From Pseudorasbora parva (Eukaryota; Chordata; Actinopteri; Cypriniformes; Gobionidae): a stretch of DNA of 64,000 nt. This document shows, one piece after another, positions 35,820-47,132 of this stretch. How positions within the stretch are numbered: position 1 is the stretch's first letter; every line of letters starts with the position of its first letter. Where the stretch lies: assembly GCF_024679245.1 (NCBI RefSeq), contig NC_090191.1, forward strand, positions 42,363,024-42,427,023. Direction: 5' to 3'. The notes beneath the pieces are model-generated. The model ran no database searches. It worked only from the letters and a program-made list of their open reading frames with translations, and had not been told where the DNA came from. Both the position numbers and the translations under genes were made by a program.

Positions 35820-36150
35820 ACAAAATAGGTTCTAAGAAAGTTTTGCTTTTGTTCCCATTAAGTCATAAAAAGAGTTTTTAAATGGTTATACGAATGTTAA
35901 GGGAACATTTTTGCAAACATTATAGGAGCGTTACTTTTGAATGTTATCTAAACGTTCCGAAGATGTTACGTTTAAAAAAACGTTACATGAACAATGTATA
36001 AATACTTTTTTCGTGCTAATGTTCTGAGAACATTATTAAAGACCAGATAACGTTGAACGAACGCTCTATTAACGTTACAGGAAGAACGTTTGCTCATAAC
36101 ATTGAGAGAACCTTGACAGAACGTTCCCTGTGGATTCATCAGTCGCTCAA
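35820..36150 (-). mobile_element. AACGTT-type dispersed element carrying one 102-bp unit
   Basis: On the minus strand 36010-36140 contains the whole 102-bp satellite unit once. It is continued to the left by related text (AAAACGTTACATGAACAATG, GAACATTTTTGCAAACATTA) that is never part of the arrays. This looks like the parent context in which the unit was amplified elsewhere. Confidence 0.75.
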
Positions 36151-36620
36151 ACTGCTCAGGGATCTTGTTTAAAATAAGCTTAAATCTTTCAGTTGTTTTA
36201 ATGTCTAATTTCAATGGTTTTGGACCGGAGAGGACGATTTAAGTAGTGAAAGTTACAGTGCAGTTAATTATTTAGTAAAGAAAGTCTCATTAGATTATCT
36301 TTTAGCAGTTTGTGAAGGATTTGTTCTGTTGACGAGGAGCACAGAGGAGAGGAGAGGCCGCTGAGACGCTTGTGTTTTATTACAGCATCTCCGTTTCGAC
36401 CACACACACTCACACACACACACACTCTCTCTCTCCTTGTTATAGCTCAGTGTTTTCATTGCTGTGATTCATGGCCGTTCAGCCTCTGGGAGACTTTGGG
36501 AGAAAACCAGAGCACTGAACATCGTAAAGCCTTCATCACCATCATCATCACGTATCTGACTGTGACCCCAAGTGATCCAGCCTCTCCTCCTGCTGTCGAG
36601 CTAATCAAACCATCTGGGTG
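36151..36620. other. Intergenic sequence, no gene recognised
   Basis: Contains a short CA run (36403-36425). The frame at 36370-36702 has no known domain. Confidence 0.45.
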
Positions 36621-36991
36621 CACTGCAAAAAATGCTCTTCTTACTCAGTATTTTTGTCTTGTTTCTAGTCTAAAAATTCTTAAAACAAGAAGACTTTACT
36701 AGACAAGCAAAAGTAATTGTCCTTTTTGAAAAATAACTCAAAATGAAGAGAGTTTTCACTTAAAATAATCTGCCAATGGGGATCTCCCAATCTTAAAACA
36801 AGATTATTTTTCTCACCCCATTGGCAGATTATTTATCTTATTTTAAGTAAAAACTCTCTTCATTTTGAGTTATTTTCCCCAAAACAAGACGATTATTTGT
36901 ACTTGTCTAGTAAATGTTTCGTAATGTAAGAATTTTTAGATATTTTGACTAGAAACAAGACAAAAATACTAAGTAAGAAAAGCATTTGTTT
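36621..36991. mobile_element. CACTGC fold-back MITE, full palindromic copy
   Basis: Two arms of about 180 bp meet near 36800. Left: CACTGCAAAAAATGCTCTTC, TTACTCAGTATTTTTGTC, AAATAATCTGCCAATGGGGA. Right: CTCACCCCATTGGCAGATTA, TTTTGAGTTATTTTCCCC, GACAAAAATACTAAGTAAG. The transcript of either strand could fold into a long hairpin. No coding capacity. Confidence 0.9.
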
Positions 36992-37176
36992 GAGAGAGAG
37001 AAAGTTTGAGTCTGTGTTTTTGAGTGTGTGTGTTTGTGTGTGTGTGTGTGTATGTTCGGGATAGAGTTTAAGTATGTGTGAGTTTTTGAGTGTCTGTTTG
37101 AGTGTGTGAGAGTGAGTTTGTGTGTATTTATGAGTTTGAGTGTGTGTTTGTGTGTGAGAGAGAGTTTGAGTGAGTT

Positions 37177-37263
<87 letters not shown>

Positions 37264-37294
37264 GTGTGTGGGTTTGGGTGAGAGAGTTTGAGCA

Positions 37295-37346
<52 letters not shown>

Positions 37347-37516
37347 TGTTTGAGTGAGTGAGTGTGTGTGAGAGAGAGAGTTTGAGTGTGCGTGTGTGTG
37401 TGTGTGTGTTTCTATGTGATAGCGTTTGAGTGAGAGTGTGTCTGTTAGTGTGTGTGAGAGAGAGAGTTTGAGTGACTGTTTGGGTGTGTGTGAGAGTGTG
37501 TGTTTGTTTATATTAG

Positions 37517-37582
<66 letters not shown>

Positions 37583-37583
37583 T
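36992..37583. repeat. GT/GA/GTTT compound microsatellite
   Basis: Includes (GA)n at 37196-37261, (GT)n at 37300-37343 and 37518-37580, and GAGTTTGAGTG phrases. Frames across it encode only repeats. Confidence 0.96.
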
Positions 37584-37879
37584 GCTGATCTCCAGTGAGA
37601 ATAACTGTTCCTGAGCCTCATATCTGCTGCTGTTTCTCAGTCTGCGCCTCACATTCCTCGCCTTTTTTAACTGGGAAAGTCTGTAGAGGAAATAAAACAA
37701 ACTTCTAAATATTACACTCTAAGAAAAGTTTGTAAAAATATGGAATATGGACTTCTTCTTTTCTTAAAGTGTAGCATGCTTTGAAAGTCAGTAAAAGTAG
37801 TATATCATCTAGGCAGCTTTCACAAATATGTTAAGAACATTCCCATTGAGTTATGAACATTTTTTTTTAACTTTAGTGC
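37584..37879. other. Intergenic sequence
   Basis: Nothing recognised. Confidence 0.4.
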
Positions 37880-38190
37880 CATCCCATTGTTAATCCGTAG
37901 GGTTTAATAAGAAGTCGGCTTCACTAACAGCTCCAGCTCTTCTGGGAAGGCTTTCCTCAAGGTTTGGGAGTGTGTTTATGGGGATTTTTGCCCATTCTTC
38001 TAGAAGCTCATTTGTGAGGTCAGGCACTGATGTTGGACGAGAAGGCCTGGCTCTCAGTCTCCGCTCTAATTCATCCCAAAGCTGTTCTATCGGGTTGAGC
38101 TCAGGACAGTCCAGTTCCTCCACACCAAACTCCTCATCCATGTCTTTATGGAGCGACGCTTTGTGCACTGGAGCGCAGTCATGCTGGGAG
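37880..38190 (-). pseudogene. Tc1-like transposase C-terminal fragment, copy C, split by an insertion
   Basis: The minus-strand frame (ending about 37890) contains HDCAPVHKASLHKD (second catalytic Asp region), ELNPIEQLWDELERRLRARP (third catalytic Glu in NPIE) and LTNELLEEWAKIPINTLPNL then ESLPRR. This is the end of a Tc1-like DDE domain different from copies A and B. The upstream part of the same element continues at 41782-41870 after a 3.6-kb insertion. N-terminal domain and inverted repeats were not found. Confidence 0.88.
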
Positions 38191-41100
38191 TTGGGGTGGG
38201 ACAAAAAATTGTTATGGCGATTTATCGTGATATTTCTGGCCGGGAGACGTTATCGATACTCTCGCACCAAGTATCGATATATTTTTTGTGTACACATAGG
38301 CCTACCCACAGCTGCGTTCAGTCGCTTCCGTGTTAATCTAAGCACAGGGCTCCAGACTGTAGCCGAATATATACTAGTGTATGTGAATATTAAACTGCAA
38401 AATAATATTGAAATATTCCTGAACTCCTGCATGTTCTGCGTGTCTGAATGACGGGCGCTGATCTTTGTCTGCGCACGCACGCGTACACATAGCCTGCAGT
38501 GTCACTATATGAGGACACGAACGCATAAACCTTCTCTTCATGAGATTTTACCGTTTCATTTGAGAAAGCTGTCATGAACTCAGACACTCAAAGTTCGGAC
38601 CCGTCAAAATAAAAATTTGGTTTAACGGAAAGAAATTAGAAATATATTAGGCTACTGTTGTTTGGTAGATTTAGCCACGTCTCTATGTAATAATAATATG
38701 TCTCTACCAATAATAATAATTATGCCTAGATTGTTGCTTTAACTTTATCTTTTTATAAACAATGTTTACTTTTAAACAGCATACAGCCTTACATTTTAAT
38801 GTTTATGTTGTGGAAATTGCAGTAAATTACAAGAGACAACTTCTCACGTTGAGCATTTTATGAAGAAGAAAAATCTAAACCAAAATGGTGCTGACAAGTC
38901 CCACACCATGATCAACACGAGATCAGAACGCGATCCCTGAACAGTCGAGAAGAAACACGCTGAGAATAAAGTACTGTATTTATAATCAACAGTGTATAAA
39001 ACTACGTTTAACAACAAGGGTGAAGAATGTGTCACATTTACCATGGATTATTTAACTATAAATAAAAAACTAATTGAATGCAGTTATATATATTTTTAGG
39101 GGCCAAGCACCGAAGGTGCGGAGGCACCTATTGAAATCGTTAGTGTTCCTATTATTATTATTCTGCTTCTTCTTCTTCTTCTTCTTCCGCCATAGGAGTC
39201 TCTGGCAGCCCATAGAACCGTATGGTAAAAAGTTGTGAAATTTGGCACACTCATAGAGGCCAGTCTGAGCTGTCACTATAGCAAATTTGGTGCCTCTAAC
39301 TCAATCCCTCTAGCGCCACCACCTGTCCAAAGTTTCACTCATATTTATGCTTATAACTTTTGACCCCTAAGGGCTAGAAACAAAATTCTTTTTTCATCGG
39401 ATTCCTTGGCTCAAGCCGATTGGATTTCACCCTATGATGTCATTTTCCGGTATGCAAATTTTCCCGCCATTTTGAATTTTCTGAAAAACCTACTTTTTCG
39501 AACTCCTCCTAGGCCGTTGCTCCGATTTTCACGAAAATTGAAACAGATCATCTTCAGAGCATGTTGACAAAAAGTTATGGAATTCAAGTTGATTCGTCCA
39601 ATCGTTTTCAATAAACGCACAAACAAATTTTACGTGGAGGTTGCAAAAACACACTAAAGGCTATATCTCCGCAACGCTTTATCGTATTCAAACCAACCTT
39701 GGTACATGTCATCACAAGCATGACTTGAAGCAACATGCAGCGTTTCGGCGCAGCGCCACCTACCTGTCCGGAGATACGAAAAATGCCTATTTTGGCTTAT
39801 AACTTCTGAACCGTTTATCCAAAAATCATAAAATTGGTCTCATTAGATTCAGGGCGTCATGCCGAGTCGACTGATATCCAATTTTACCATGTCGGCCATT
39901 TTGGATGTCGGCCATTTTGAATTATGTGCAAAAATGCTGTATTTTATGAACGCATGAACAGATTGTTATGAAACTTGGTATGGGTCATCACCACGATGCC
40001 CTGAAGTAGCCTGAGAAGTTTCGAAACAGCGCCACCTAGTGGAGAATTTTTTTTTTCAAACGCTTATAACTTTGGGTGTGGTTGACATATTTTGATGGGA
40101 GTGTGTTTTTTGGTCTCCTGAATCCTTGCCGACTCCAACGATACCAGACTTGCCAGGTTTCGGCATATGGTTTGCGCAGAGTTGTAATTTAGTGCTTAAA
40201 AAACATTTGCTGATATCTTCGAAACCGCTAGTCCGATCGAGACGAAACCAGCCTCAGAAGTTCGGAAACATAGGTCGATAGCTATACGCTAATGCCCAAA
40301 TCTCAAAATATTGATAGTAAGGGGTAGTAAAATCCAATCAAAGTCAGGTGTCAGTCCTTTTTTACGTGTTTTTTCATATAAATGTCTATAACTCCAAAAC
40401 AAAATGAGATATTTTCACCAAACTTGACACACATATGTATGGGCTCACTATGAGGACACATAAAAAAATTGGTGGGATTGTGCCTCTTGGTGGCGCTATA
40501 ATAAAACAAAACATGAAATTCCCATTGACTTCAATGCAGTATTACGGTTTAAAATGCTAATGCTATAATTTAAGAATGCATTAGCGTATCGTTACAAAAC
40601 TCGGTATGTGTCTTCCGCTCCATGTCCTGAAGATACTCAAAAAGTTTCGGGGTAGCGCCACCTTGTGGTCAAAAGTTGTAATAAAATGTACAGAAATGCG
40701 AATAACTTTTGATTAAATTAACCCATTGTAATGAAACTGGTCATAATACAGTCAATGGCTCATGCCGAGAACATGGATACCAATTGTGCCATATTTTGCA
40801 AACCTATCTGTCCTCCGTCTTGTTATTTGTTAAAAACCTACTTTTTCAAACTCATCCTAGACCGTTTGTCCGATTTTCACCAAAATTGATCCGTATCGTC
40901 TTCAGACCATGCTGACAAATAGTTATGGATTTCGGATTGATAGACAAAACAGTTTTCATATACCACTGCAACAGAGTTGAGCCATGATGCAAAAATTACT
41001 CTTGAGGCTGTATCTCTGCAATGCTTTGACATATTGACACCAAACTTTGCATGTGTCATTGTCATCTCAATCTGACTAAACCACATCAGTTTCGTAACAG

Positions 41101-41781
41101 TGACACCTATTGGTCGAAAGTGATAAACCATTAAACCATTATTATTGACTGTATTTAAAATTTGACTGCTATTTTGCCTAAAATCAACTTAATAGGTCCT
41201 TAATGGCTCATTGTTGCAGTTGGCTTGAGACTTCCAGCCATGCTGGCATGTCTTGTCTTCTTCTTTGCGCTTGGCCCCGATAATGGCTGCTTGCAGCTAT
41301 ATTTTAATTTGTATTGGTACCTACTACTGGAATTTTGGTATTGTGACATCCCTAATACTACTAGTATTAAATTACTACTAAGAGTAATATAAATTTGAGA
41401 TGTTGCTGATATGATTATTTGTAGCAGCAACATAGTAATAGTACAGATTTTACCTTTCCTTTCTATAAATCATAGTCACAAAACTTTTCATTCTAGCAAA
41501 TAAGCATTTTTCAAACTTATGGCTGTTTGATAGCTGTATATGTACTTATTGTACATTTTTGCTATTCAAAAAAATAGATAAACTGTTAATAAATGAAATT
41601 ATATCATCATATGACTTTTTGCCATTTTTTTTTCATTTACAGAATGATATCGTGATATAGCGTGGATGATTTTCTTGCAATATATCGTCTGTCACAGAAT
41701 CGCTGGTATCGTGATACGTTATCGTGGACAAAATATCGTGATAGTATCGTATCGTGAGTTATCCTGTGATTCCCATCCCTA
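38191..41781. mobile_element. hAT-like element inserted into Tc1-like copy C
   Basis: Left end TTGGGGTGGGA, right end (opposite strand) TAGGGATGGGA, 9 of 11 identical. The 8-bp flanks GCTGGGAG (38183-38190) and GTTGGGAG (41782-41789) agree at 7 of 8. Sub-terminal ATCGTGATA repeats occur at both ends. The interior from about 39079 to 41305 is a separate GGGGCCAAGC element. No hAT transposase frame remains. Confidence 0.75.
39079..41305. mobile_element. GGGGCCAAGC element with internal repeated modules, copy 1
   Basis: Left end AGGGGCCAAGCACCGAAGGT, then (TTC)n TTCCGCCATAGG. The right end GCGCTTGGCCCCGATAATGG gives inverted GGGGCCAAGC termini, and TGCAG..TATAT texts lie outside both. Inside, phrases recur: GCGCCACC (39312, 39753, 40030, 40656, with GTGACACC at 41100) and CCGATTTTCACGAAAATTGA (39522) against CCGATTTTCACCAAAATTGA (40870). 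No transposase frame. Very abundant in cyprinids as I know it; classification uncertain. Confidence 0.8.
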
Positions 41782-41870
41782 GTTGGGAGTATGAAACTGT
41801 CCAAAATGTCTTGGTGAATCATTAAGAGTTCCTTTCACTGGAACTAAGGGGCCAAGCCCTGAATGGAGGT
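41782..41870 (-). pseudogene. Tc1-like copy C, segment beyond the hAT-like insertion
   Basis: TTGGGAGTATGAAACTGTCC, AAAATGTCTTGGTGAATCAT, GGAACTAAGGGGCCAAGCCC continues the Tc1-like transposase interrupted at 38190. The shared 8-bp flank proves that the two pieces were once contiguous. Confidence 0.8.
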
Positions 41871-42511
41871 GACTGACGACGGTGTTACGTGCTAATGACA
41901 ACATGGCGAATGTAGTACATACAAATTTGATTATACTACCCATATTCATAATTATAGAACATACTTTTTTATGGGCCGTGAATTAGGTTCAAATTCAATT
42001 GTAGTATTCAATCTGTAGGTCAGATGTCACGGCGACTCCAGGGTGATTTACCTCATGCAGGGCTGGTGTCTTAGATGTTGTTCTACGCCGCGCTCTTTCA
42101 TTCGGTTTAAAAGCAGATAAACCGGTGCTTTTATACGAGACATCACGGTGCAGCAATTACAGCTATTCAGAGACACAAAGCCAACAATCGCAGGACATTT
42201 ACATATCTAAGGTTTACAGCGGCAATTACTTCAAGGGGCTCACAAGAGCGCCCACCTGGATTCAGTCCCACACAACACCTTAAAGTGTTCTCCACAGAAG
42301 AGAGTCCCGCGTCAGCGGAGAAAAACACGCTCCCATAGCGCCACCAATGGGTTAAAACACGATCGGAATCAGAGGAACATTTGCTGGACATCTCCTGCTG
42401 ATCAGAGAAAAACAGCCCAGTGATCTCACGTGTGACTCCAGTTTCACAAGAGATCTGATGCCTCAGATTTAACCAAGAAGTCAGAACTCAAAGCTTCTTA
42501 TCAAATGATCT
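41871..42511. other. Intergenic sequence, no gene recognised
   Basis: No exon seen. The minus-strand frame at 42167-42391 has no known domain. Confidence 0.45.
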
Positions 42512-42907
42512 CACTGCAAAAAAATGATTTTCTAACTTAGTATTTTTGTCTTGTTTGTAGTATAAATATAAAAAACCCCGTACATTAAGAAACGTTTAGT
42601 AGACAAGAAAAAATTATCATCTTGTTTTGGTAAAAAATAACTTAAGTTAAAATAACTTAAAATAAGATAAATAATCTGCCAATGGGGTAAGAAAAATAAT
42701 GTTGTTTTAAGATTATGTTGCTCACCCCTCTGGCAGATTATTTATCTTATTTTAAGCAAAAACTCTCTTCATTTTGAGTTATTTTCCCCCAAAACAAGAC
42801 AATTAATTTCACCTGTCTAGTAAATACTTCTTGTTTTAAGAATTTTTAGATGTTTGGACTAGAAACAAGACAAAAATACTAATTAAGAAGAGTGTTTTTT
42901 TGCAGTG
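42512..42907. mobile_element. CACTGC fold-back MITE, full palindromic copy
   Basis: Starts CACTGCAAAAAAATGATTTT, ends GTGTTTTTTTGCAGTG. The arms meet near 42710 in GCCAATGGGGTAAGAAAAAT / ATGTTGCTCACCCCTCTGGC. Same family as 36621-36991; somewhat more diverged between arms. Confidence 0.9.
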
Positions 42908-43025
42908 GTGCGCAAATGAACCACTTTATAGTTCTTCTCTTATTGTTTGACAACTGTTTATTTCATAATTGATGAACTTATGAATTGATAAATAATGACA
43001 CAATTGCTGCTTATTGCTTAAATTT

Positions 43026-43290
43026 ATGGGGCGGCAGTGGCTCAGTGGTTCATGTCTACAAACCGAAAGGTTGGTGGTTCAATCCCGGTTCCACCTGACC
43101 AAGTGTCGAAGTGTCCATGAGCAGGACACCTAACCCCAGCTGCTCCCGACGAGCTGGATGAGCCTTACATTGCTGACATCGCCGTCGGTGTATGAATGGG
43201 TGAATGTGAGGCAAAATGTAAAGCGCTTTGGATGGCCATAGGGTCTGTTAAAAACGCTATATAAATGCAGTCCATTTACCATTTAAATTT
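43026..43290 (+). mobile_element. tRNA-derived SINE (V-SINE type)
   Basis: A tRNA-like head has an A box TGGCTCAGTGG (43038-43048) and B box GGTTCAATCCC (43076-43086), the RNA polymerase III internal promoter. The body follows (CCATGAGCAGGACACCTAAC, GAATGGGTGAATGTGAGG) and then a tail GTAAAGCGCTTTGGATGG ... CGCTATATAAATGCAGTCCA. The central AAAGCGCTTTG text and tail fit the V-SINE group of fish. It appears full length. Confidence 0.9.
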
Positions 43291-43374
43291 AATTTGTTAT
43301 AATTGATACATTTTAAAACATTAACAGTAATTATGTATTGCATAATCCAGTTAATAAGGAACATCCTCAGATTG

Positions 43375-43656
43375 TTATGATCAAATGTTCTTCCTGTAAC
43401 GTTAATAGAGCGTTCGTTCAACGTTATCTGGCCTTTAATAATGTTCTCAGAACGTTCTGTCAAGGTTCTCTCAACGTTATGAGCAAACGTTCTTCCAGTA
43501 ACGTTAATAGAGCGCTTGATCAACATTATCTGGTCTTTAATAATGTTCTCAGAACGTTCTGTCAAGGTTCCCTCAACGTTATGAGCAAACGTTCTTCCTG
43601 TAACGTTAATAGATCGTTCGTTCAACGTTATCTGGCCTTTAATAATGTTCTCAAAC
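43375..43656 (+). repeat. 102-bp AACGTT satellite, short array (about 2.8 units)
   Basis: Same unit as the large arrays: GTAACGTTAATAGAGCG, TTCAACGTTATCTGG, TTTAATAATGTTCTCAGAAC. Variants here include GAGCGCTTGATCAAC and AGATCGTTCG. Continuous frames exist on both strands and are repeat artefacts. Confidence 0.93.
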
Positions 43657-43795
43657 TGTTGTAATTTATAAATCATACCTGAAACATTACTAAAATGGAA
43701 TATCCCCTTTTCGTACACATTAAAACATTAAAAAAACATTTAGAAATAACGTTTTCATAAAGTTAGCAAAATGCTCTTAGAACATATTTTTGTGT

Positions 43796-44325
43796 AGCCT
43801 GACAAGCCTGACCCACATCAAGATGTTTGGTCTGGAAACTCTCCATTGACAACTCAATCTGAGGGGCGGATAAACGGTCGTCTTTCAAACTCCCTCTGCA
43901 CGCGATAGGATAGCGCTACAACCAACCAGAGCAACGAAGGTGAAGCAGAGCTCGCTGACAGATTAAACATTCGCCGTATCCGGTCAGCTAAACTCCGAAC
44001 ACATCTTCCCTTCTTCAGAATGACTTCAGTGCCGTTCTTTTCTCAGAGAAAAGATTAACTCAAGTCTTCCAGAGTCGCGGTCAAAGCTGATTCGACAGAC
44101 CGCCGTTCGCCAGTTTCTGTGTTACTAGAAGCACGCAAACGCAACTCGGCCGTCGTCATTATGGCCCCGCCCACCGACTCTATACACGATGTGATTGGCC
44201 CGGCAAGAGTTAGGCGATTACAGCTCAGAAGGGTATTGAGAGTTGCTAGACGACACTCGCGGGCAGATTAGATTTGCTGCCGCTAGGGTGCGTCCAGATT
44301 TCTAAACTAATTTTTGTGTGCTCTA
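43796..44325. mobile_element. Dispersed DNA element starting AGCCTGACAAGCCTGACCC
   Basis: Text from AGCCTGACAAGCCTGACCCA to CCGCTAGGGTGCGTCCAGAT then TTCTAAAC is that of a common teleost repeat, with a CpG-rich middle (ATTATGGCCCCGCCCACCGA). No transposase. Boundaries approximate. Confidence 0.5.
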
Positions 44326-44354
44326 GCTATATAAATAAATCTCATTTTGTTAGC

Positions 44355-44625
44355 ACTTTGACTTTATGTATAATGCATTATAAAGTTATTCATGATGTAC
44401 AACTTTTTCATAAGTAGTTGTAACCAAAATCAAAAATGCATTATAATCATTGCAGATTCCTTGTTGCATCTGAAATTGTTTGTTTAATTGCATTATGCTA
44501 TATATAGGTGTTCAATGAATACATGTGTATTATAACTATGGTTACAGTTATTCATGAGATCAGTGCATTATGATTAATGCATTCAAATTCTTCTATAATG
44601 CGTTATACATAAAGACCTTAAAGCA
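44355..44625. mobile_element. Small MITE with ACTTTATGTATAATGCATTATA termini
   Basis: ACTTTATGTATAATGCATTA at about 44358 pairs with TATAATGCGTTATACATAAA (44595-44614). The interior is AT-rich with further TGCATTAT repeats. Non-coding. Confidence 0.75.
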
Positions 44626-44956
44626 TAGTTTTAGCAGAAATATCTTTGATATCTGAGGATAATATTTTGCAGTGGGATGCAGGGCTGTTCTGGGATCAGG
44701 TTCTTCTGCGTTTCCCTGCGCAGTGACCCGTGGCTCTACTGATCTCAGAGCAGCTGGGAAGCGTCTTGAGCGGCTCTTGTGTGAGATCTGAGCCATCTGT
44801 GAGCCGCAGGACATTTCCCAGCATCTGCTGCTCTCAGTGCAAACACCGGCGTGTGATGTGTTTTAATAAGCCGATCCGAGCTCGCTTAAAATCACACCAG
44901 GTGCTCTGCTTCTGCATCGACGCGCTGGCAGCGGCCCAGTGCTGTTCTCTTCACTA
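44626..44956. other. Non-repetitive segment, no gene recognised
   Basis: Balanced composition. Frames at 44593-44814 (minus) and 44730-44957 (plus) have no known domain. Confidence 0.4.
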
Positions 44957-46503
44957 ACATGTTCTCAGAACGTTCTGTCAAGGTTCCCTCAACGTTATGA
45001 GCAAACGTTCTTCCAGTAACGTTAATAGAGCGTTCGTTCAACGTTATCTGGCCTTTAATAATGTTCTCAGAACGTTCTGTCAAGGTTCTCTCAACGTTAT
45101 GAGCAAACGTTCTTCCAGTAACGTTAATAGAGCGTTCGTTCAACGTTATCTGGCCTTTAATAATGTTCTCAGAACGTTCTGTCAAGGTTCTCTCAACGTT
45201 ATGAGCAAACGTTCTTCCAGTAACGTTAATAGAGCGTTCGTTCAACGTTATCTGGCCTTTAATAATGTTCTCAGAACGTTCTGTCAAGGTTCTCTCAACG
45301 TTATGAGCAAACGTTCTTCCAGTAACGTTAATAGAGCGTTCCTTCAACGTTATCTGGCCTTTAATAATGTTCTCAGAACGTTCTGTCAAGGTTCCCTCAA
45401 CGTTATGAGCAAACGTTCTTCCAGTAACGTTAATAGAGCGTTCGTTCAACGTTATCTGGCCTTTAATAATGTTCTCAGAACTTTCTGTCAAGGTTCTCTC
45501 AACGTTATGAGCAAATGTTCTTCCAGTAACGTTAATAGAGCGTTCGTTCAACGTTATCTGGCCTTTAATAATGTTCTCAGAACGTTCTGTCAAGGTTCCC
45601 TCAACGTTATGAGCAAACGTTCTTCCAGTAACGTTAATAGAGCGTTCGTTCAACGTTATCTGGTCTTTAATAATGTTCTCAGAACGTTCTGTCAAGGTTC
45701 CCTCAACGTTATGAGCAAACGTTCTTCCAGTAATGTTAATAGAGCGTTCGTTCAACGTTATCTGGCCTTTAATAATGTTCTCAGAACGTTTTGTCAAGGT
45801 TCTCTCAACGTTATGAGCAAACGTTCTTCCAGTAACGTTAATAGAGCGTTCGTTCAACGTTATCTGGCCTTTAATAATGTTCTCAGAACGTTCTGTCAAG
45901 GTTCCCTCAACGTTATGAGCAAACGTTCTTCCAGTAACGTTAATAGAGCGTTCGTTCAACGTTATCTGGCCTTTAATAATGTTCTCAGAACGTTCTGTCA
46001 AGGTTCTCTCTACGTTATGACCAAACGTTCTTCCAGTAACGTTAATAGAGCGTTCGTTCAACGTTATCTGGCCTTTAATAATGTTCTCAGAACGTTCTGT
46101 CAAGGTTCTCTCAACGTTATGAGCAAACGTTCTTCCTGTAACGTTAATAGAGCGTTCGTTCAACGTTATCTGGCCTTTAATAATGTTCTCAGAACGTTCT
46201 GTCAAGGTTCTCTCAATGTTATGAGCAAACGTTCTTCCAGTAACGTTAATAGAGCGTTCGTTCAACGTTATCTGGTCTTTAATAATGTTCTCAGAACGTT
46301 CTGTCAAGGTTCCCTCAACGTTATGAGCAAACGTTCTTCCAGTAACGTTAATAGAGCGTTCGTTCAACGTTATCTGGCCTTTAATAATGTTCTCAGAATG
46401 TTCTGTCAAGGTTCCCTCAACGTTATGAGTTGAACGAATGCTCTATTAACGTTACGGAAAGAACGTTTGTTCATAACGTTGAGAGAACCTTGACAGAACG
46501 TGT
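44957..46503 (+). repeat. 102-bp AACGTT satellite, main array (about 14 units) with an inverted terminal unit
   Basis: Unit landmarks: AACGTTATGAGCAAACG, TTCTTCCAGTAACGTTAATA, GAGCGTTCGTTCAACG, TTATCTGGCCTTTAATAATG, TTCTCAGAACGTTCTGTCAA, GGTTCTCTC. Five AACGTT palindromes and about seven CpG occur per unit. Because 102 is divisible by three and the unit lacks stops, both strands stay open (478 codons plus, 505 codons minus). After 46432 the sequence switches to the reverse complement of the unit (46433-46503, CTCTATTAACGTTACGG) and ends at GTTTGCTGGG. Confidence 0.97.
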
Positions 46504-47092
<589 letters not shown>

Positions 47093-47132
47093 ATTTACAG
47101 TTCAGCGTGGCTGTCAGAAGAGTTGTAGCAGG

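Noticed and set aside
43026..43100. Functional tRNA gene at the SINE head
   Set aside because: A and B boxes are present but no acceptor stem closes and the sequence continues into a SINE body and tail.
44892..46433. Overlapping 505-codon (minus) and 478-codon (plus) open frames as protein genes
   Set aside because: Both are read from the same 102-bp tandem repeat, whose length is divisible by three; no start context, splice sites or homology. Same reasoning for 59707-60561, 60511-61032 and 62451-62966.
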